A stretch of 64,000 bases of DNA from Pseudomonas sp. GV085 (GTDB lineage: Bacteria > Pseudomonadota > Gammaproteobacteria > Pseudomonadales > Pseudomonadaceae), in assembly GCF_003050925.1 (NCBI RefSeq), contig NZ_QAOV01000012.1:124001-188000 (forward strand), given 5' to 3'. Under the pieces are notes generated by a model. That model saw nothing but the letters and a program-made list of their open reading frames with translations. It was not told where the DNA came from and ran no database searches. The translations under genes were made by a program, and so were the position numbers. Of this stretch, positions 16,088-24,692 are shown piece by piece (the stretch's first letter is position 1; every line of letters begins with the position of its first letter).

Positions 16088-17124
16088 GCCAGTCCCATAC
16101 TCACGATCACGATGACCACGCCGGCCACGATCACGGTCATGGCGGGCATCACCACCACGGCCATCACCATCATCACGGCGATCCGCAAGAGGCCGGTCCA
16201 TTCCCATGGCGCCGGATGGGGTGGGCGGCATTGCTGGTGGCGTTTGCAGTCGCCGCCGCGAGCCTGGTGCAGGTGCGTTCAGGGGAAGCCACGGTGATCA
16301 CACGCTTCGGCAACCCTTCACGAGTCTTGCTGGAACCGGGACTTGGCTGGCGCTGGCCGGCACCGTTCGAGGCGGCGATCCCGGTGGATCTACGGCTGCG
16401 CACCACGTCCAGCGGCTTGCAGGATGTCGGCACGCGTGACGGTTTGCGTATCATCGTTCAGGCCTACGTGGCGTGGCAGGTGCAGGGTGATCCGGACAAC
16501 GTGCAACGTTTCATGCGCGCAGTGCAGAACCAGCCCGATGAAGCCGCAAGGCAGATTCGAACCTTTGTCGGCTCCGCACTGGAAACCACCGCCAGCAGTT
16601 TTGACCTGGCGAATCTGGTGAACACCGATGCCAGCCAGGTGCGCATCGCCGATTTCGAAGCACAGCTGCGCAAGCAAATCGATCAGCAACTGCTCACCAC
16701 TTATGGCGTGCGCGTGTTGCAGGTCGGTATCGAACGATTGACGCTGCCGTCGGTGACGCTCACCGCGACGGTCGACCGGATGCGTGCCGAGCGTGAAACC
16801 ATCGCTACTGAGCGCACGGCGATCGGCAAGCGTGAAGCCGCGCAAATTCGTTCCGCCGCCGAACGTGATGCGCGGATCGTGCAGGCCGATGCCACAGTGA
16901 AAGCGGCAGATATCGAAGCGCAATCGCGCGTCGAAGCGGCGCAGATTTATGGTCGTGCCTATGCAGGATCGCCGCAGCTCTACAACCTGCTGCGCTCGCT
17001 CGATACCCTGGGCACGGTGGTGACGCCAGGGACCAAGCTGATTCTGCGCACCGATGCCGCACCGTTCCGGGTGTTGGTTGATGGTCCGCCGAGCCTCGAT
17101 AACAAGTCCGGATCGCAGCCATGA
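16084..17124 (+). CDS. SPFH-domain (HflC-like) protein with histidine-rich N-terminus
   Basis: 346 aa, starting with TTG at 16084; the start and preceding stop share TTGA, and AGGAG lies 7 bases upstream. Residues 5-31 contain 16 histidines in H, HD and HG runs, a likely Zn/Ni/Cu-binding tail. One membrane segment follows (about 45-63), then an SPFH domain (EATVITRFGNPSRVLLEPGL; LRIIVQAYVAWQVQ), an Ala/Glu-rich coiled coil (RTAIGKREAAQIRSAAERDA) and the HflC-like end region (SPQLYNLLRSLDTLGTVV). HflC-like topology would place the tail in the cytoplasm, where it could sense or hand metal to the ATPase (inference). Confidence 0.9.
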   Translation: MSQSHTHDHDDHAGHDHGHGGHHHHGHHHHHGDPQEAGPFPWRRMGWAALLVAFAVAAASLVQVRSGEATVITRFGNPSRVLLEPGLGWRWPAPFEAAIPVDLRLRTTSSGLQDVGTRDGLRIIVQAYVAWQVQGDPDNVQRFMRAVQNQPDEAARQIRTFVGSALETTASSFDLANLVNTDASQVRIADFEAQLRKQIDQQLLTTYGVRVLQVGIERLTLPSVTLTATVDRMRAERETIATERTAIGKREAAQIRSAAERDARIVQADATVKAADIEAQSRVEAAQIYGRAYAGSPQLYNLLRSLDTLGTVVTPGTKLILRTDAAPFRVLVDGPPSLDNKSGSQP

Positions 17125-18179
17125 GTTTGGTTCCACGTGGAACAAATGAGTTGAGCAGCCCCTGGATTCAGGCCGGGCGCTTGGCGTTTCTGGCTTTGTA
17201 TGCGGTGACGGTGTTGGCGGCATTGGCGTGGGTGTTTTCCAATGTGCGGCAGATCGATCCACAAAATCGCGCGGTGGTTTTGCATTTCGGCGCGCTGGAT
17301 CGCATTCAGAATGCCGGGTTGTTATTGGCCTGGCCGCAACCCTTCGAGCAGGTGATTTTGTTGCCGGCGGCGGACCGGGTGATCGAGCGGCGAGTGGACA
17401 GTCTGTTGCGCAGTGGTGCCGCGATGCAGGCAGATCGCGTGGCCAGTTTTGCCACGCCCATCAGCGATGCCCTCGCAGGCTCAGGCTACCTGTTAACGGG
17501 TGATGCCGGTGTGGTGCAACTCGATGTGCGGGTTTTCTACAAAGTCACCGAGCCCTATGCGTTCGTACTTCAGGGCGAACACGTGTTGCCGGCGCTGGAT
17601 CGACTGGTAACCCGCAGCGCGGTCGCGCTCACGGCTGCACGGGATCTGGACACTATCCTGGTTGCTCGCCCGGAATTGATCGGCGCCGATAGCCAGGCGG
17701 CGGAAAGACGCGAGCGCTTGCGTGGTGATCTGGTGCAGGGCATCAATCAACGGCTGGCCGAACTCACTGCAACCGGGCAAGGCTTGGGGATCGAAGTGGC
17801 GCGGGTCGATGTGCAATCGAGTCTGCCAAGTCCTGCGGTGAACGCTTTCAACGCGGTACTGACGGCCAGCCAGCAAGCCGATAAGGCTGTCGCCAATGCG
17901 CGCACCGAAGCGGAGAAGCTGACGCAGACCGCCAACGAGCAAGCCGACCGTACGCTGCAAGTGGCCCATGCCCAGGCGAGTGAACGACTGGCCAAGGCGT
18001 CGGCTGATACGGCCACCGTGTTAAGCCTGGCCAAGGCGCAACTGCAAGGTACCGACCCGCAAATGCTGCTGCGGATTTACCGCGAGCGGATGCCGAAAAT
18101 TCTCGGTCAGGCCGGATCGGTCACGACGGTTGATCCCAAAGACGATTCCCGCCTGATCATTCAGGGAGCTGCACAATGA
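17121..18179 (+). CDS. SPFH-domain (HflK-like) protein
   Basis: 352 aa; ATGA overlaps with both the gene before and the gene after. A short N-terminus, one membrane segment (about 20-42), an SPFH domain (IDPQNRAVVLHFGALDRIQN; VVQLDVRVFYKVTEPYAFVL), a long coiled coil (about 255-310, ASQQADKAVANARTEAEKL) and a C-terminal region with MLLRIYRERMPKILGQAG, typical of HflK. With the two preceding proteins it gives three different SPFH subunits in one transcript, which would allow a mixed ring. Confidence 0.9.
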   Translation: MSLVPRGTNELSSPWIQAGRLAFLALYAVTVLAALAWVFSNVRQIDPQNRAVVLHFGALDRIQNAGLLLAWPQPFEQVILLPAADRVIERRVDSLLRSGAAMQADRVASFATPISDALAGSGYLLTGDAGVVQLDVRVFYKVTEPYAFVLQGEHVLPALDRLVTRSAVALTAARDLDTILVARPELIGADSQAAERRERLRGDLVQGINQRLAELTATGQGLGIEVARVDVQSSLPSPAVNAFNAVLTASQQADKAVANARTEAEKLTQTANEQADRTLQVAHAQASERLAKASADTATVLSLAKAQLQGTDPQMLLRIYRERMPKILGQAGSVTTVDPKDDSRLIIQGAAQ

Positions 18180-20086
18180 CCGCTCAAACCGCCGCCGTGC
18201 CGAGCCTGCTGTCTTCGGCCGAACAGCGCCGCGCCGCGCGCCAGTTGACCCTGGCCATGCTCGCATTGGGCCTGCTTGCGCTGGGCCTGATCTGGCGTTG
18301 GCTGGCGCCGGAGCAGACTGGCGTCAGTCAGCTGCTGCTGGGTTTTGCGTCACTGCTGGTTGCCGTGCCGGTCATGCGCTCGGCCTGGTACAGCTTGCGA
18401 TATCCGAGCCTGCACGGCATCACCGATCAATTGATTGCCCTGGCCATGCTGGGTGCCTGGGCTACCGGAGATCTGCTGACGGCGGCGCTGTTGCCGATCA
18501 TCATGATCTTCGGCCACGTGCTGGAAGAGCGCAGCGTGATCGGCTCCCAGGAAGCGATTCACGCCCTCGGCAAACTGACCCGCAGCCACGCACGCAAAGT
18601 GCAGGTGGACGGCTCCATCATCGAAGTCGACAACGGCACGCTCAAGGCGGGCGATCTGGTCGAGGTGCGGGCCGGGGACCGGGTGCCGGCGGATGGCCGG
18701 GTATTGTCCGGTCAGGCCAGTCTCGATACGGCCTCCATTACCGGCGAATCGGTGCCGATGGAGGCGGGCGTCGGCATGTCGGTGTTCGGTGGCGCAATTA
18801 ACCTCGACGGTTTGCTGCGAATCGAAGTGACCCGTACCGGCCATGAGTCGACCCTCGGAAAAGTCATCGCCCTGATGCAAAACGCCGAGCGCTCGAAGCC
18901 GCCGATCACTCGTCTACTGGAGCGTTACGCCGGCAGCTATATGGTGCTGGTGTTGCTGCTGGCGGCGGTGACCTGGTTCATCACCAACAACGCTCAAGCG
19001 ATGCTCGCGGTGTTGGTGGCAGCCTGTCCTTGTGCGCTGGTGTTGTCGGCACCGGCGACGGCTATTGCCGGGGTGGCGGTCGCGGCACGCCACGGGATTC
19101 TGATCCGCAGCTCCGCGTTCCTTGAAGAGTTGGCGGACCTGACCTCGCTGGTAGTCGACAAAACCGGGACGCTGACATTCGGCACCTTGCGCCTGCAATC
19201 CATCGACAGTCCGCTGGAGGATCGCAGCCATGTCCTCAAGCTCGCCGCCAGCCTCGGCTCGGCCAGCAGTCACCCGGTCAGCCGCGCGCTCGCGGGGTTG
19301 GTGACCCAGGAGCATTTCCTGCTGCTTTCCGACATTCGTGAACGCCAGGGTCTCGGTGTGGTGGCGATGACCGGGCAGGGTGAAGCAGCGCTCGGCCGGC
19401 CGGAGTTGTTCGCGCAACTGGGCATCAGTACGACGGCGGTTCCCGATCACGACGGTCCGATTGCCGGGCTGGCGCTCAACGGGGAGTTTCTTGCCTGGCT
19501 GTTGCTGGCCGACAGCGTCAAACCCGAGGCACAGTTTGCCTTGAGCGAACTGCGTGAGCTGGGATTGGGTCGTCAGTTGTTGCTCACCGGTGACCGGCAC
19601 AGCGTCGCGCAAACGCTGGCCCGGGATGTCGGGATCAGTGATGTCGAAGCGCAAGCCTTGCCCGAAGACAAACTCAACCGCGTGCTCAAGGAGATCGACA
19701 GCGGCTTCCGGCCGATGGTGGTTGGCGATGGCATCAACGATTCACTCGCGCTCAAGGCTGGAGTGGTCGGTGTGGCGATGGGCGCCGGCGGTGCGGACAT
19801 CGCCCTGGCTTCCGCCGACATTGTGCTGATTGGCAGTGACCTGCGCCGCCTCGGCACCTGCGTGCGCTTGAGTCGTCAGTGCCGCCAGACGTTGCAGGTC
19901 AATGTGATCATCGGACTGGGCTGGACCCTGGCGATCGTAGCCTTCGCTGCGTTCGGCTGGCTTGGCGCTGCCGGGGCGATGATTGCGGCGTTGCTGCATA
20001 ACCTCAGCACCTTGCTGGTGTTGGGCAATGCCGGTCGTTTGCTGCGGTTCCAGGAGCCGTTGCTCAAGCTCAAGGACGAAACCTGA
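18176..20086 (+). CDS. P1B-type heavy-metal translocating ATPase
   Basis: Membrane ATPase of 636 aa that pumps soft or transition metal ions. It has no N-terminal HMA metal-binding domain. About eight membrane segments are arranged 4+2+2. Motifs: TGES (189-192), the ion-site motif CPC (284-286) in VAACPCALVLSAPATA, phosphorylation site DKTGT (Asp 328), SHP (365-367), LLTGDRHS, and hinge GDGIND. The last helix has HNLST at 608-612, where Zn/Cd/Pb ATPases usually have HDGST; Asp is replaced by Asn, so metal specificity is unclear. It overlaps the third SPFH gene by ATGA and ends the operon. An inverted repeat AACCGGGC...GCCCGGTT (20101-20148) follows, without a T-run. Confidence 0.93.
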   Translation: MTAQTAAVPSLLSSAEQRRAARQLTLAMLALGLLALGLIWRWLAPEQTGVSQLLLGFASLLVAVPVMRSAWYSLRYPSLHGITDQLIALAMLGAWATGDLLTAALLPIIMIFGHVLEERSVIGSQEAIHALGKLTRSHARKVQVDGSIIEVDNGTLKAGDLVEVRAGDRVPADGRVLSGQASLDTASITGESVPMEAGVGMSVFGGAINLDGLLRIEVTRTGHESTLGKVIALMQNAERSKPPITRLLERYAGSYMVLVLLLAAVTWFITNNAQAMLAVLVAACPCALVLSAPATAIAGVAVAARHGILIRSSAFLEELADLTSLVVDKTGTLTFGTLRLQSIDSPLEDRSHVLKLAASLGSASSHPVSRALAGLVTQEHFLLLSDIRERQGLGVVAMTGQGEAALGRPELFAQLGISTTAVPDHDGPIAGLALNGEFLAWLLLADSVKPEAQFALSELRELGLGRQLLLTGDRHSVAQTLARDVGISDVEAQALPEDKLNRVLKEIDSGFRPMVVGDGINDSLALKAGVVGVAMGAGGADIALASADIVLIGSDLRRLGTCVRLSRQCRQTLQVNVIIGLGWTLAIVAFAAFGWLGAAGAMIAALLHNLSTLLVLGNAGRLLRFQEPLLKLKDET

Positions 20087-20305
20087 AGGCGAACGCTCTA
20101 AACCGGGCAATGACGGTGCTTCAACTTTTTAGAACTGTGCGCCCGGTTCGTAGTCATTGGAGATGAGGGCACATCATTTTTGTGCGTTCGCGGCGGCAGG
20201 TGTAGGCGTCGCGAATCATTGAAAACGGCTATTAATTCGATAGCCAGCTATTTTTCAAAGATGGTCTACCCTCTGTTTAGACGTCTGAAACAAGGGGGAT
20301 TCTTC

Positions 20306-21490
20306 ATGCTCGCGCATCTTCCACCGGCCTTACAGAATCTGCAGTTACCGCTTCGCCTGAGACTCTGGGATGGCCATGAATTCAATCTGGGGCCGACGCC
20401 CAGTGTCACGATTGTGGTCAAGGACCCACAAATGGTCACCCAGTTTACCCATCCAAGCCTGGATGCCCTTGGCGCTGCTTATGTCGAAGGCAAACTGGAA
20501 CTGGAAGGCTCCATCAGCGATGTGATCCGCGTCTGCGATGAGTGGAGCCAGGCGTTGCTGGACGAAGGCGACGACAATCAGCCTGTTCGTAGCGCCCACG
20601 ACAAAGAGACAGACGCCAAGGCGATTTCCTACCACTACGACCTTTCCAACGCGTTCTATCAGCTATGGCTCGACAGCGACATGGCGTACTCCTGCGCTTA
20701 CTTCGAGACCGGCAGTGAAAGCCTCGAGCAGGCCCAGCAAGCCAAGTTCCGTCATTTGTGCCGCAAGCTGCGCCTGCAGCCCGGCGAATACTTGCTGGAT
20801 GTGGGTTGCGGTTGGGGCGGTTTGGCGCGTTATGCGGCGCGAGAATTTGGCGCGAAAGTGTTCGGTATCACCCTCAGCAAAGAGCAGTTGGCCCTGGCCC
20901 GGGAACGCGTAAAAGCGGAGGGCCTGGAGGACCTGGTCGAACTGCAACTGCTCGACTATCGCGACCTGCCGCAGGATGGCCGTTTCGACAAAGTGGTCAG
21001 CGTCGGCATGTTCGAACACGTTGGCCACGCCAATCTTGCCGAGTACTGCAAGACCCTGTTCGACGCGGTGAAAGAGGGCGGCCTGGTGATGAACCACGGG
21101 ATCACCGCCAAATACACCGATGGCCGTCCGGTGGGGCGCGGTGCCGGTGATTTCATCGGGAAATATGTGTTCCCCAACGGCGAGCTGCCGCATCTGTCGA
21201 TGATCTCTGCCGAGATCAGTGAGGCGGGGCTGGAAATCGTCGATGTCGAGAGTTTGCGCCTGCACTACGCTCGCACGCTCGATCACTGGAGCGAACGCCT
21301 GGAAGACAATCTCGAGGCGGCCTCCAAACTGGTGCCGGAACAGGTCCTGCGCATCTGGCGGCTGTACCTGGCCGGTTGTGCCTACGCGTTCGCTCGCGGC
21401 TGGATCAACCTGCACCAGATTCTCGCAGTGAAGGCCCACGCCGATGGCAGTCATGAACTGCCATGGACCCGTGACGATATCTACCTCTAG
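20306..21490 (+). CDS. cfaB: Cyclopropane-fatty-acyl-phospholipid synthase
   Basis: SAM-dependent enzyme that converts cis double bonds of membrane phospholipid acyl chains to cyclopropanes, usually at entry to stationary phase. 394 aa. The N-terminal lipid-binding part is followed by the SAM site (LLDVGCGWGGLARYAAREFG) and the conserved MFEHVGHANLAEYC and FPNGELPHLS segments. The start at 20306 follows AAGGGGG and matches the CfaB opening as I remember it. CTACCCT at 20266-20272 could be a sigma-S-type -10, in line with the known sigma-S control of P. putida cfaB (weak). Its TAG overlaps the TAG of the converging cardiolipin synthase gene in a shared CTAG. Confidence 0.95.
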   Translation: MLAHLPPALQNLQLPLRLRLWDGHEFNLGPTPSVTIVVKDPQMVTQFTHPSLDALGAAYVEGKLELEGSISDVIRVCDEWSQALLDEGDDNQPVRSAHDKETDAKAISYHYDLSNAFYQLWLDSDMAYSCAYFETGSESLEQAQQAKFRHLCRKLRLQPGEYLLDVGCGWGGLARYAAREFGAKVFGITLSKEQLALARERVKAEGLEDLVELQLLDYRDLPQDGRFDKVVSVGMFEHVGHANLAEYCKTLFDAVKEGGLVMNHGITAKYTDGRPVGRGAGDFIGKYVFPNGELPHLSMISAEISEAGLEIVDVESLRLHYARTLDHWSERLEDNLEAASKLVPEQVLRIWRLYLAGCAYAFARGWINLHQILAVKAHADGSHELPWTRDDIYL

Positions 21491-22926
21491 AGAATCGGCG
21501 AAATAAGCCGGGCGACCCGCATGCCGACCTGTTGGACGCGGCGGGTCTCCCGGCCTTCTTCCTTGGCGATTTCGTGGGCGTTGGCAAAGTCATCGTTGAG
21601 CATCTGTTCCACCTCGGCGGCGAATGCGCGGTCGACAGTCAGCAACATCACTTCGAAATTCAGCCGGAACGAACGGTTGTCCATGTTGGCACTGCCGATG
21701 GCACTGATTTCGCTGTCGATCAATACCACTTTCTGATGCAGGAACCCGGGTTGGTAGCGGAACACCCGCACACCCGCGCGCACCGCTTCGAAGGCGTAGA
21801 GGCTGGAGGCGGCGTAGACGATTCGGTGGTCGGGCCTGGACGGCAACAGCAGACGCACATCCAGGCCGCGCAGTACCGCCAGGCGCAATGCTGCGAACAC
21901 GGCTTCATCGGGGATGAAATACGGGCTGGTGATCCAGACCCTTTGCGTCGCCGCATGGATCGCTTCGACAAAGAACAATGAACAGGTTTCATAGGCATCG
22001 GCCGGACCGCTGGCGAGTAACTGGCAGAGCACGCCGTCTTCCGGATAGACCTCCGGCAAGATCAGCGGCGGCAGTGCACGAGCCACCCAGAACCAGTCTT
22101 CGGCGAAAGACTCCTGCATGCACGCCACCACCGGTCCGCGCACTTGCACGTGGGTATCGCGCCAGGGCGCCAGGGGCGGTTTCTCGCCCATGTATTCGTC
22201 ACCGACGTTGTGCCCGCCGACGAAGCCCAGGATGCCGTCCACCACCACGATCTTGCGGTGGTTGCGGAAGTTCACCTGAAAGCGGTTGAGCCAGCCACTG
22301 CGGGTGGCGAAGGCTTTGACCTCGACCCCGCCATCACGCAAGGCCTGCACATAGCCGTGGGGTAGGGAATGGCTGCCGATTCGGTCATATAACAGGTAAA
22401 TCGCCACGCCTTCGGCGGCTTTCTTCAACAGCAGGTTTTGCAGGCGCTGGCCGAGGCGGTCGTCGTGAACGATGAAAAACTGGATCAGCACGGCTTCTTT
22501 CGCCTGGCTGATGGCATCGAAAATGGCCTCGAACGTGTTCTGACCGTTGATCAAGAGACGCATTTGGTTGTTGGCCAGACAGGGCATGTGTCCGAGCTTG
22601 GGCATCGCTCTGAGTGAGGCGTATGCAGAAGAAGCGCGGGCGGTGAGCGCCTCTTCTATCCAGGGTCGCCAGTTGAGTTCGGAAACGGCCTTGCGCATTT
22701 CTTCGTTGGCCTGCCGTCGGGCCTTGATGTAGCCATCGAAGGTGCTGCGGCCGAACATCAGGTACGGGATCAGCGTGAAGTAAGGGATGAAAAACAGCGA
22801 CAGCGCCCAGGCGATCGAGCCTTGAGCGGTACGGACGGTCAACACGGCGTGTATGGCCGCGATCAGGCCCAGCGAGTGCAGCAGGGCGATGGTATAACCG
22901 AAAATATGCGGTCCGAAATAATCCAT
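21487..22926 (-). CDS. cls: Cardiolipin synthase (phospholipase D family)
   Basis: Inner-membrane enzyme, 479 aa, making cardiolipin from two phosphatidylglycerols. Two N-terminal membrane segments (about 8-30 and 37-57, the latter ending FFIPYFTLIPYLMFG) are followed by two PLD domains: the first with NHRKIVVVDGILGFVGGHN (HxK), the second with HQKVVLIDSEISAIGSANMD (HxK with GSxN). The C-terminus ends in the helical tail typical of ClsA. It converges with cfaB, sharing four bases at the stops. Both genes remodel membrane phospholipids. Confidence 0.95.
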   Translation of the reverse strand: MDYFGPHIFGYTIALLHSLGLIAAIHAVLTVRTAQGSIAWALSLFFIPYFTLIPYLMFGRSTFDGYIKARRQANEEMRKAVSELNWRPWIEEALTARASSAYASLRAMPKLGHMPCLANNQMRLLINGQNTFEAIFDAISQAKEAVLIQFFIVHDDRLGQRLQNLLLKKAAEGVAIYLLYDRIGSHSLPHGYVQALRDGGVEVKAFATRSGWLNRFQVNFRNHRKIVVVDGILGFVGGHNVGDEYMGEKPPLAPWRDTHVQVRGPVVACMQESFAEDWFWVARALPPLILPEVYPEDGVLCQLLASGPADAYETCSLFFVEAIHAATQRVWITSPYFIPDEAVFAALRLAVLRGLDVRLLLPSRPDHRIVYAASSLYAFEAVRAGVRVFRYQPGFLHQKVVLIDSEISAIGSANMDNRSFRLNFEVMLLTVDRAFAAEVEQMLNDDFANAHEIAKEEGRETRRVQQVGMRVARLISPIL

Positions 22927-23058
22927 GGGGGCTGCCTTGCTCCTGAAGATTCAGTGCTTAACAGACCATGTTCCGTGCAGAATGTCGCTAATTAATTGGC
23001 CCATGAACCGAAGCCTGCGGCTGACGTCTAACGGCCACTACTGATCAGGAGTTACTCG

Positions 23059-23580
23059 ATGAACGTTCGTCTGCTGGGTTTGGCCATGGCACTGGGTTTG
23101 GCACTTCCTGTGGCGGCTCACGCGCAAATGCTGCAACCAGGATTGTGGGAGCTGACTACGAGCAACATGAAGGTCGATGAACAGAACATGCCGGACCTGC
23201 AATTGATCCTCGGTCAGCTCCAGAGCCAGATGACCCCTCAGCAGCGTGCAATGCTGGAAAAACAGGGCATCACCATGGGCGGTAAAGGGATCCGGGCGTG
23301 CCTGACCCCGGAACAGGTCAAGACCGACAACATTCCGTTGACCGATCCGCAGTCGGGCTGCAAGCAGGAAATCACCGACCGCTCCGGCAATCAGTGGAAG
23401 TTCCGTTTCAGCTGCCCGAAAGCCCAGGGTGCGGGCGTGGCGACATTCCTCAGTGATCGCGAGTTCACCACCAAGGTCAACGGAACGTTCAACGCCACCG
23501 GCATTCAGCAGAAGGGCAGCCTCGAATCCCGCGCCGTCTGGCTGGGGCAGGATTGCGGTACTGTGAAGCCAAGAGCTTAA
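23059..23580 (+). CDS. DUF3617-domain exported protein
   Basis: 173 aa with a clear Sec signal peptide (MNVRLLGLAMALGLALPVAA, cleavage after AHA). The mature part opens QMLQPGLWELTTSNMKVDEQ, the hallmark of the DUF3617 family, small periplasmic proteins of unknown function. Three cysteines occur in the mature part around 81-120 (IRACLTPEQ, SGCKQEI, FSCPKAQG), with a fourth near the C-terminus (DCGTVKP). AGGAG lies 9 bases before the ATG. It stands alone between cls and a REPIN. Confidence 0.88.
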   Translation: MNVRLLGLAMALGLALPVAAHAQMLQPGLWELTTSNMKVDEQNMPDLQLILGQLQSQMTPQQRAMLEKQGITMGGKGIRACLTPEQVKTDNIPLTDPQSGCKQEITDRSGNQWKFRFSCPKAQGAGVATFLSDREFTTKVNGTFNATGIQQKGSLESRAVWLGQDCGTVKPRA

Positions 23581-23589
23581 AAGAGCTTC

Positions 23590-23692
23590 GTCGGAACGCC
23601 GCCCGGAGCAGGCTCGCTCCCACAGGGGATTGGTGATCGACACACAATCAATGTGGGAGCGAGCCTGCTCGCGAAGGCGTCCGCACGGCCTT
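23590..23692. repeat. REPIN (inverted REP pair)
   Basis: The left arm GGAGCAGGCTCGCTCCCACA and the right arm TGTGGGAGCGAGCCTGCTCG (from 23652) are separated by about 30 bases. It lies between the convergent DUF3617 and ThrRS-like genes and shares the GTCGGAACGCCGCCCGGAGC flank with the copy at 12405. Confidence 0.88.
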
Positions 23693-23693
23693 C

Positions 23694-24572
23694 CTAAATC
23701 TCGGGACGACTCAACCATTCACACGCCGCCTCGACAGGCATCCGGCCAAAATCTTCCCCCGTTCGGCTGCGCACACTGACAAATCCCCCAGCTTGTTCTT
23801 TCTCGCCCACCACCACCAGATACGGCACGGTCTGGCTGTGCTGGCGAATCTTGTAGTGAACCTTTTCGTTACGCAGGTCGGCCCTGGCGCGTACGCCCCG
23901 TTGGCGCAAGGACTCGGTCACCGCTTGTGCATAAGTCGCCTGGCGATCATCCATGCTCACAACGACCACGTGGGGTGGAACGCGCCACTGTTGCAGTTCC
24001 TGATGGCTGGACCAGCAGGTGCCGTAGATACGTTGTTGTAACGTGCCGTTGATGTGGTCGAGGGTAAACGCCTGCAAGACTTTGGTGGTGGGGACATGCG
24101 GTCCATGGCTCTGGTACTCGGTGTCCCCCAGCCGGTATAGCGACACTGCTTCGCGCACCGGCCGGCGACGGATCGAGTGATTGGTCGCTGCCAGTGATTG
24201 CATGCGCGCTTCGATGAGGGGCAGGTCTGCCGCGGTCAGCGGTGGCTCGACGGCAAACTCGTAAAAGAACCCGTCGCCCAATTCCTTGCCCGCACGCATT
24301 TGCGCATGTGGGTGGAGTTGCTTGACCGCCATCGCCAGCATCAAGGCACAGGAGCGGCGCAAGATCTCCAGGCCGTCCGGCTCCCGGGGGGTGACAATGC
24401 TGACCCGGGCATCCGCCTCGATCATGTATTCACAGTCCACCAGCACACCATTGACTCGGCCCGCTACAGCCGCGCTGGCCAGTTCGGGGCCGATGCTGGC
24501 AGCCACCTCGTGCACGGACAGCGGCTGGTCGTACTCACGCAATGAACCGTCGGACAGGGTGATCTGGATCAT
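23694..24572 (-). CDS. Threonyl-tRNA synthetase paralogue lacking the catalytic core
   Basis: 292 aa against about 640 for ThrRS. Residues 1-62 are a TGS domain (MIQITLSDGSLREYDQPLSV). Residues 63-196 match the ThrRS editing domain, but of the HxxxH...C...H set only the last His remains: RSCAL (73-77) replaces HSCAH, and SHGPH (155-159) replaces CRGPH. At about 196 the sequence passes directly, in frame, from RIYGTCWSSHQELQQW to the anticodon-binding domain (about 200-290, with VRARADLRNEKVHYKIRQHS). The class II catalytic core, including its zinc ligands, is absent. It cannot be a synthetase. It sits 120 bases after the carbonic anhydrase of the zinc operon; full-length ThrRS paralogues are known in some Zur regulons. 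Confidence 0.88.
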   Translation of the reverse strand: MIQITLSDGSLREYDQPLSVHEVAASIGPELASAAVAGRVNGVLVDCEYMIEADARVSIVTPREPDGLEILRRSCALMLAMAVKQLHPHAQMRAGKELGDGFFYEFAVEPPLTAADLPLIEARMQSLAATNHSIRRRPVREAVSLYRLGDTEYQSHGPHVPTTKVLQAFTLDHINGTLQQRIYGTCWSSHQELQQWRVPPHVVVVSMDDRQATYAQAVTESLRQRGVRARADLRNEKVHYKIRQHSQTVPYLVVVGEKEQAGGFVSVRSRTGEDFGRMPVEAACEWLSRPEI

Positions 24573-24692
24573 GGTCGGCGTACTCAGGTGCTTCTAACGA
24601 GCTTTATCGCATAAACCGTAGGGGCAAACATTAAGACGTTTGTCGTGCCAGGCAATTTGTCCTGACACGATGGCTGTTTTTGGCCTCCCGCG

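Noticed and set aside
23694..24572. Calling the ThrRS paralogue a pseudogene
   Set aside because: The frame is uninterrupted, the domain joint is exact and the position in a zinc island is meaningful, so I treat it as a coding gene.
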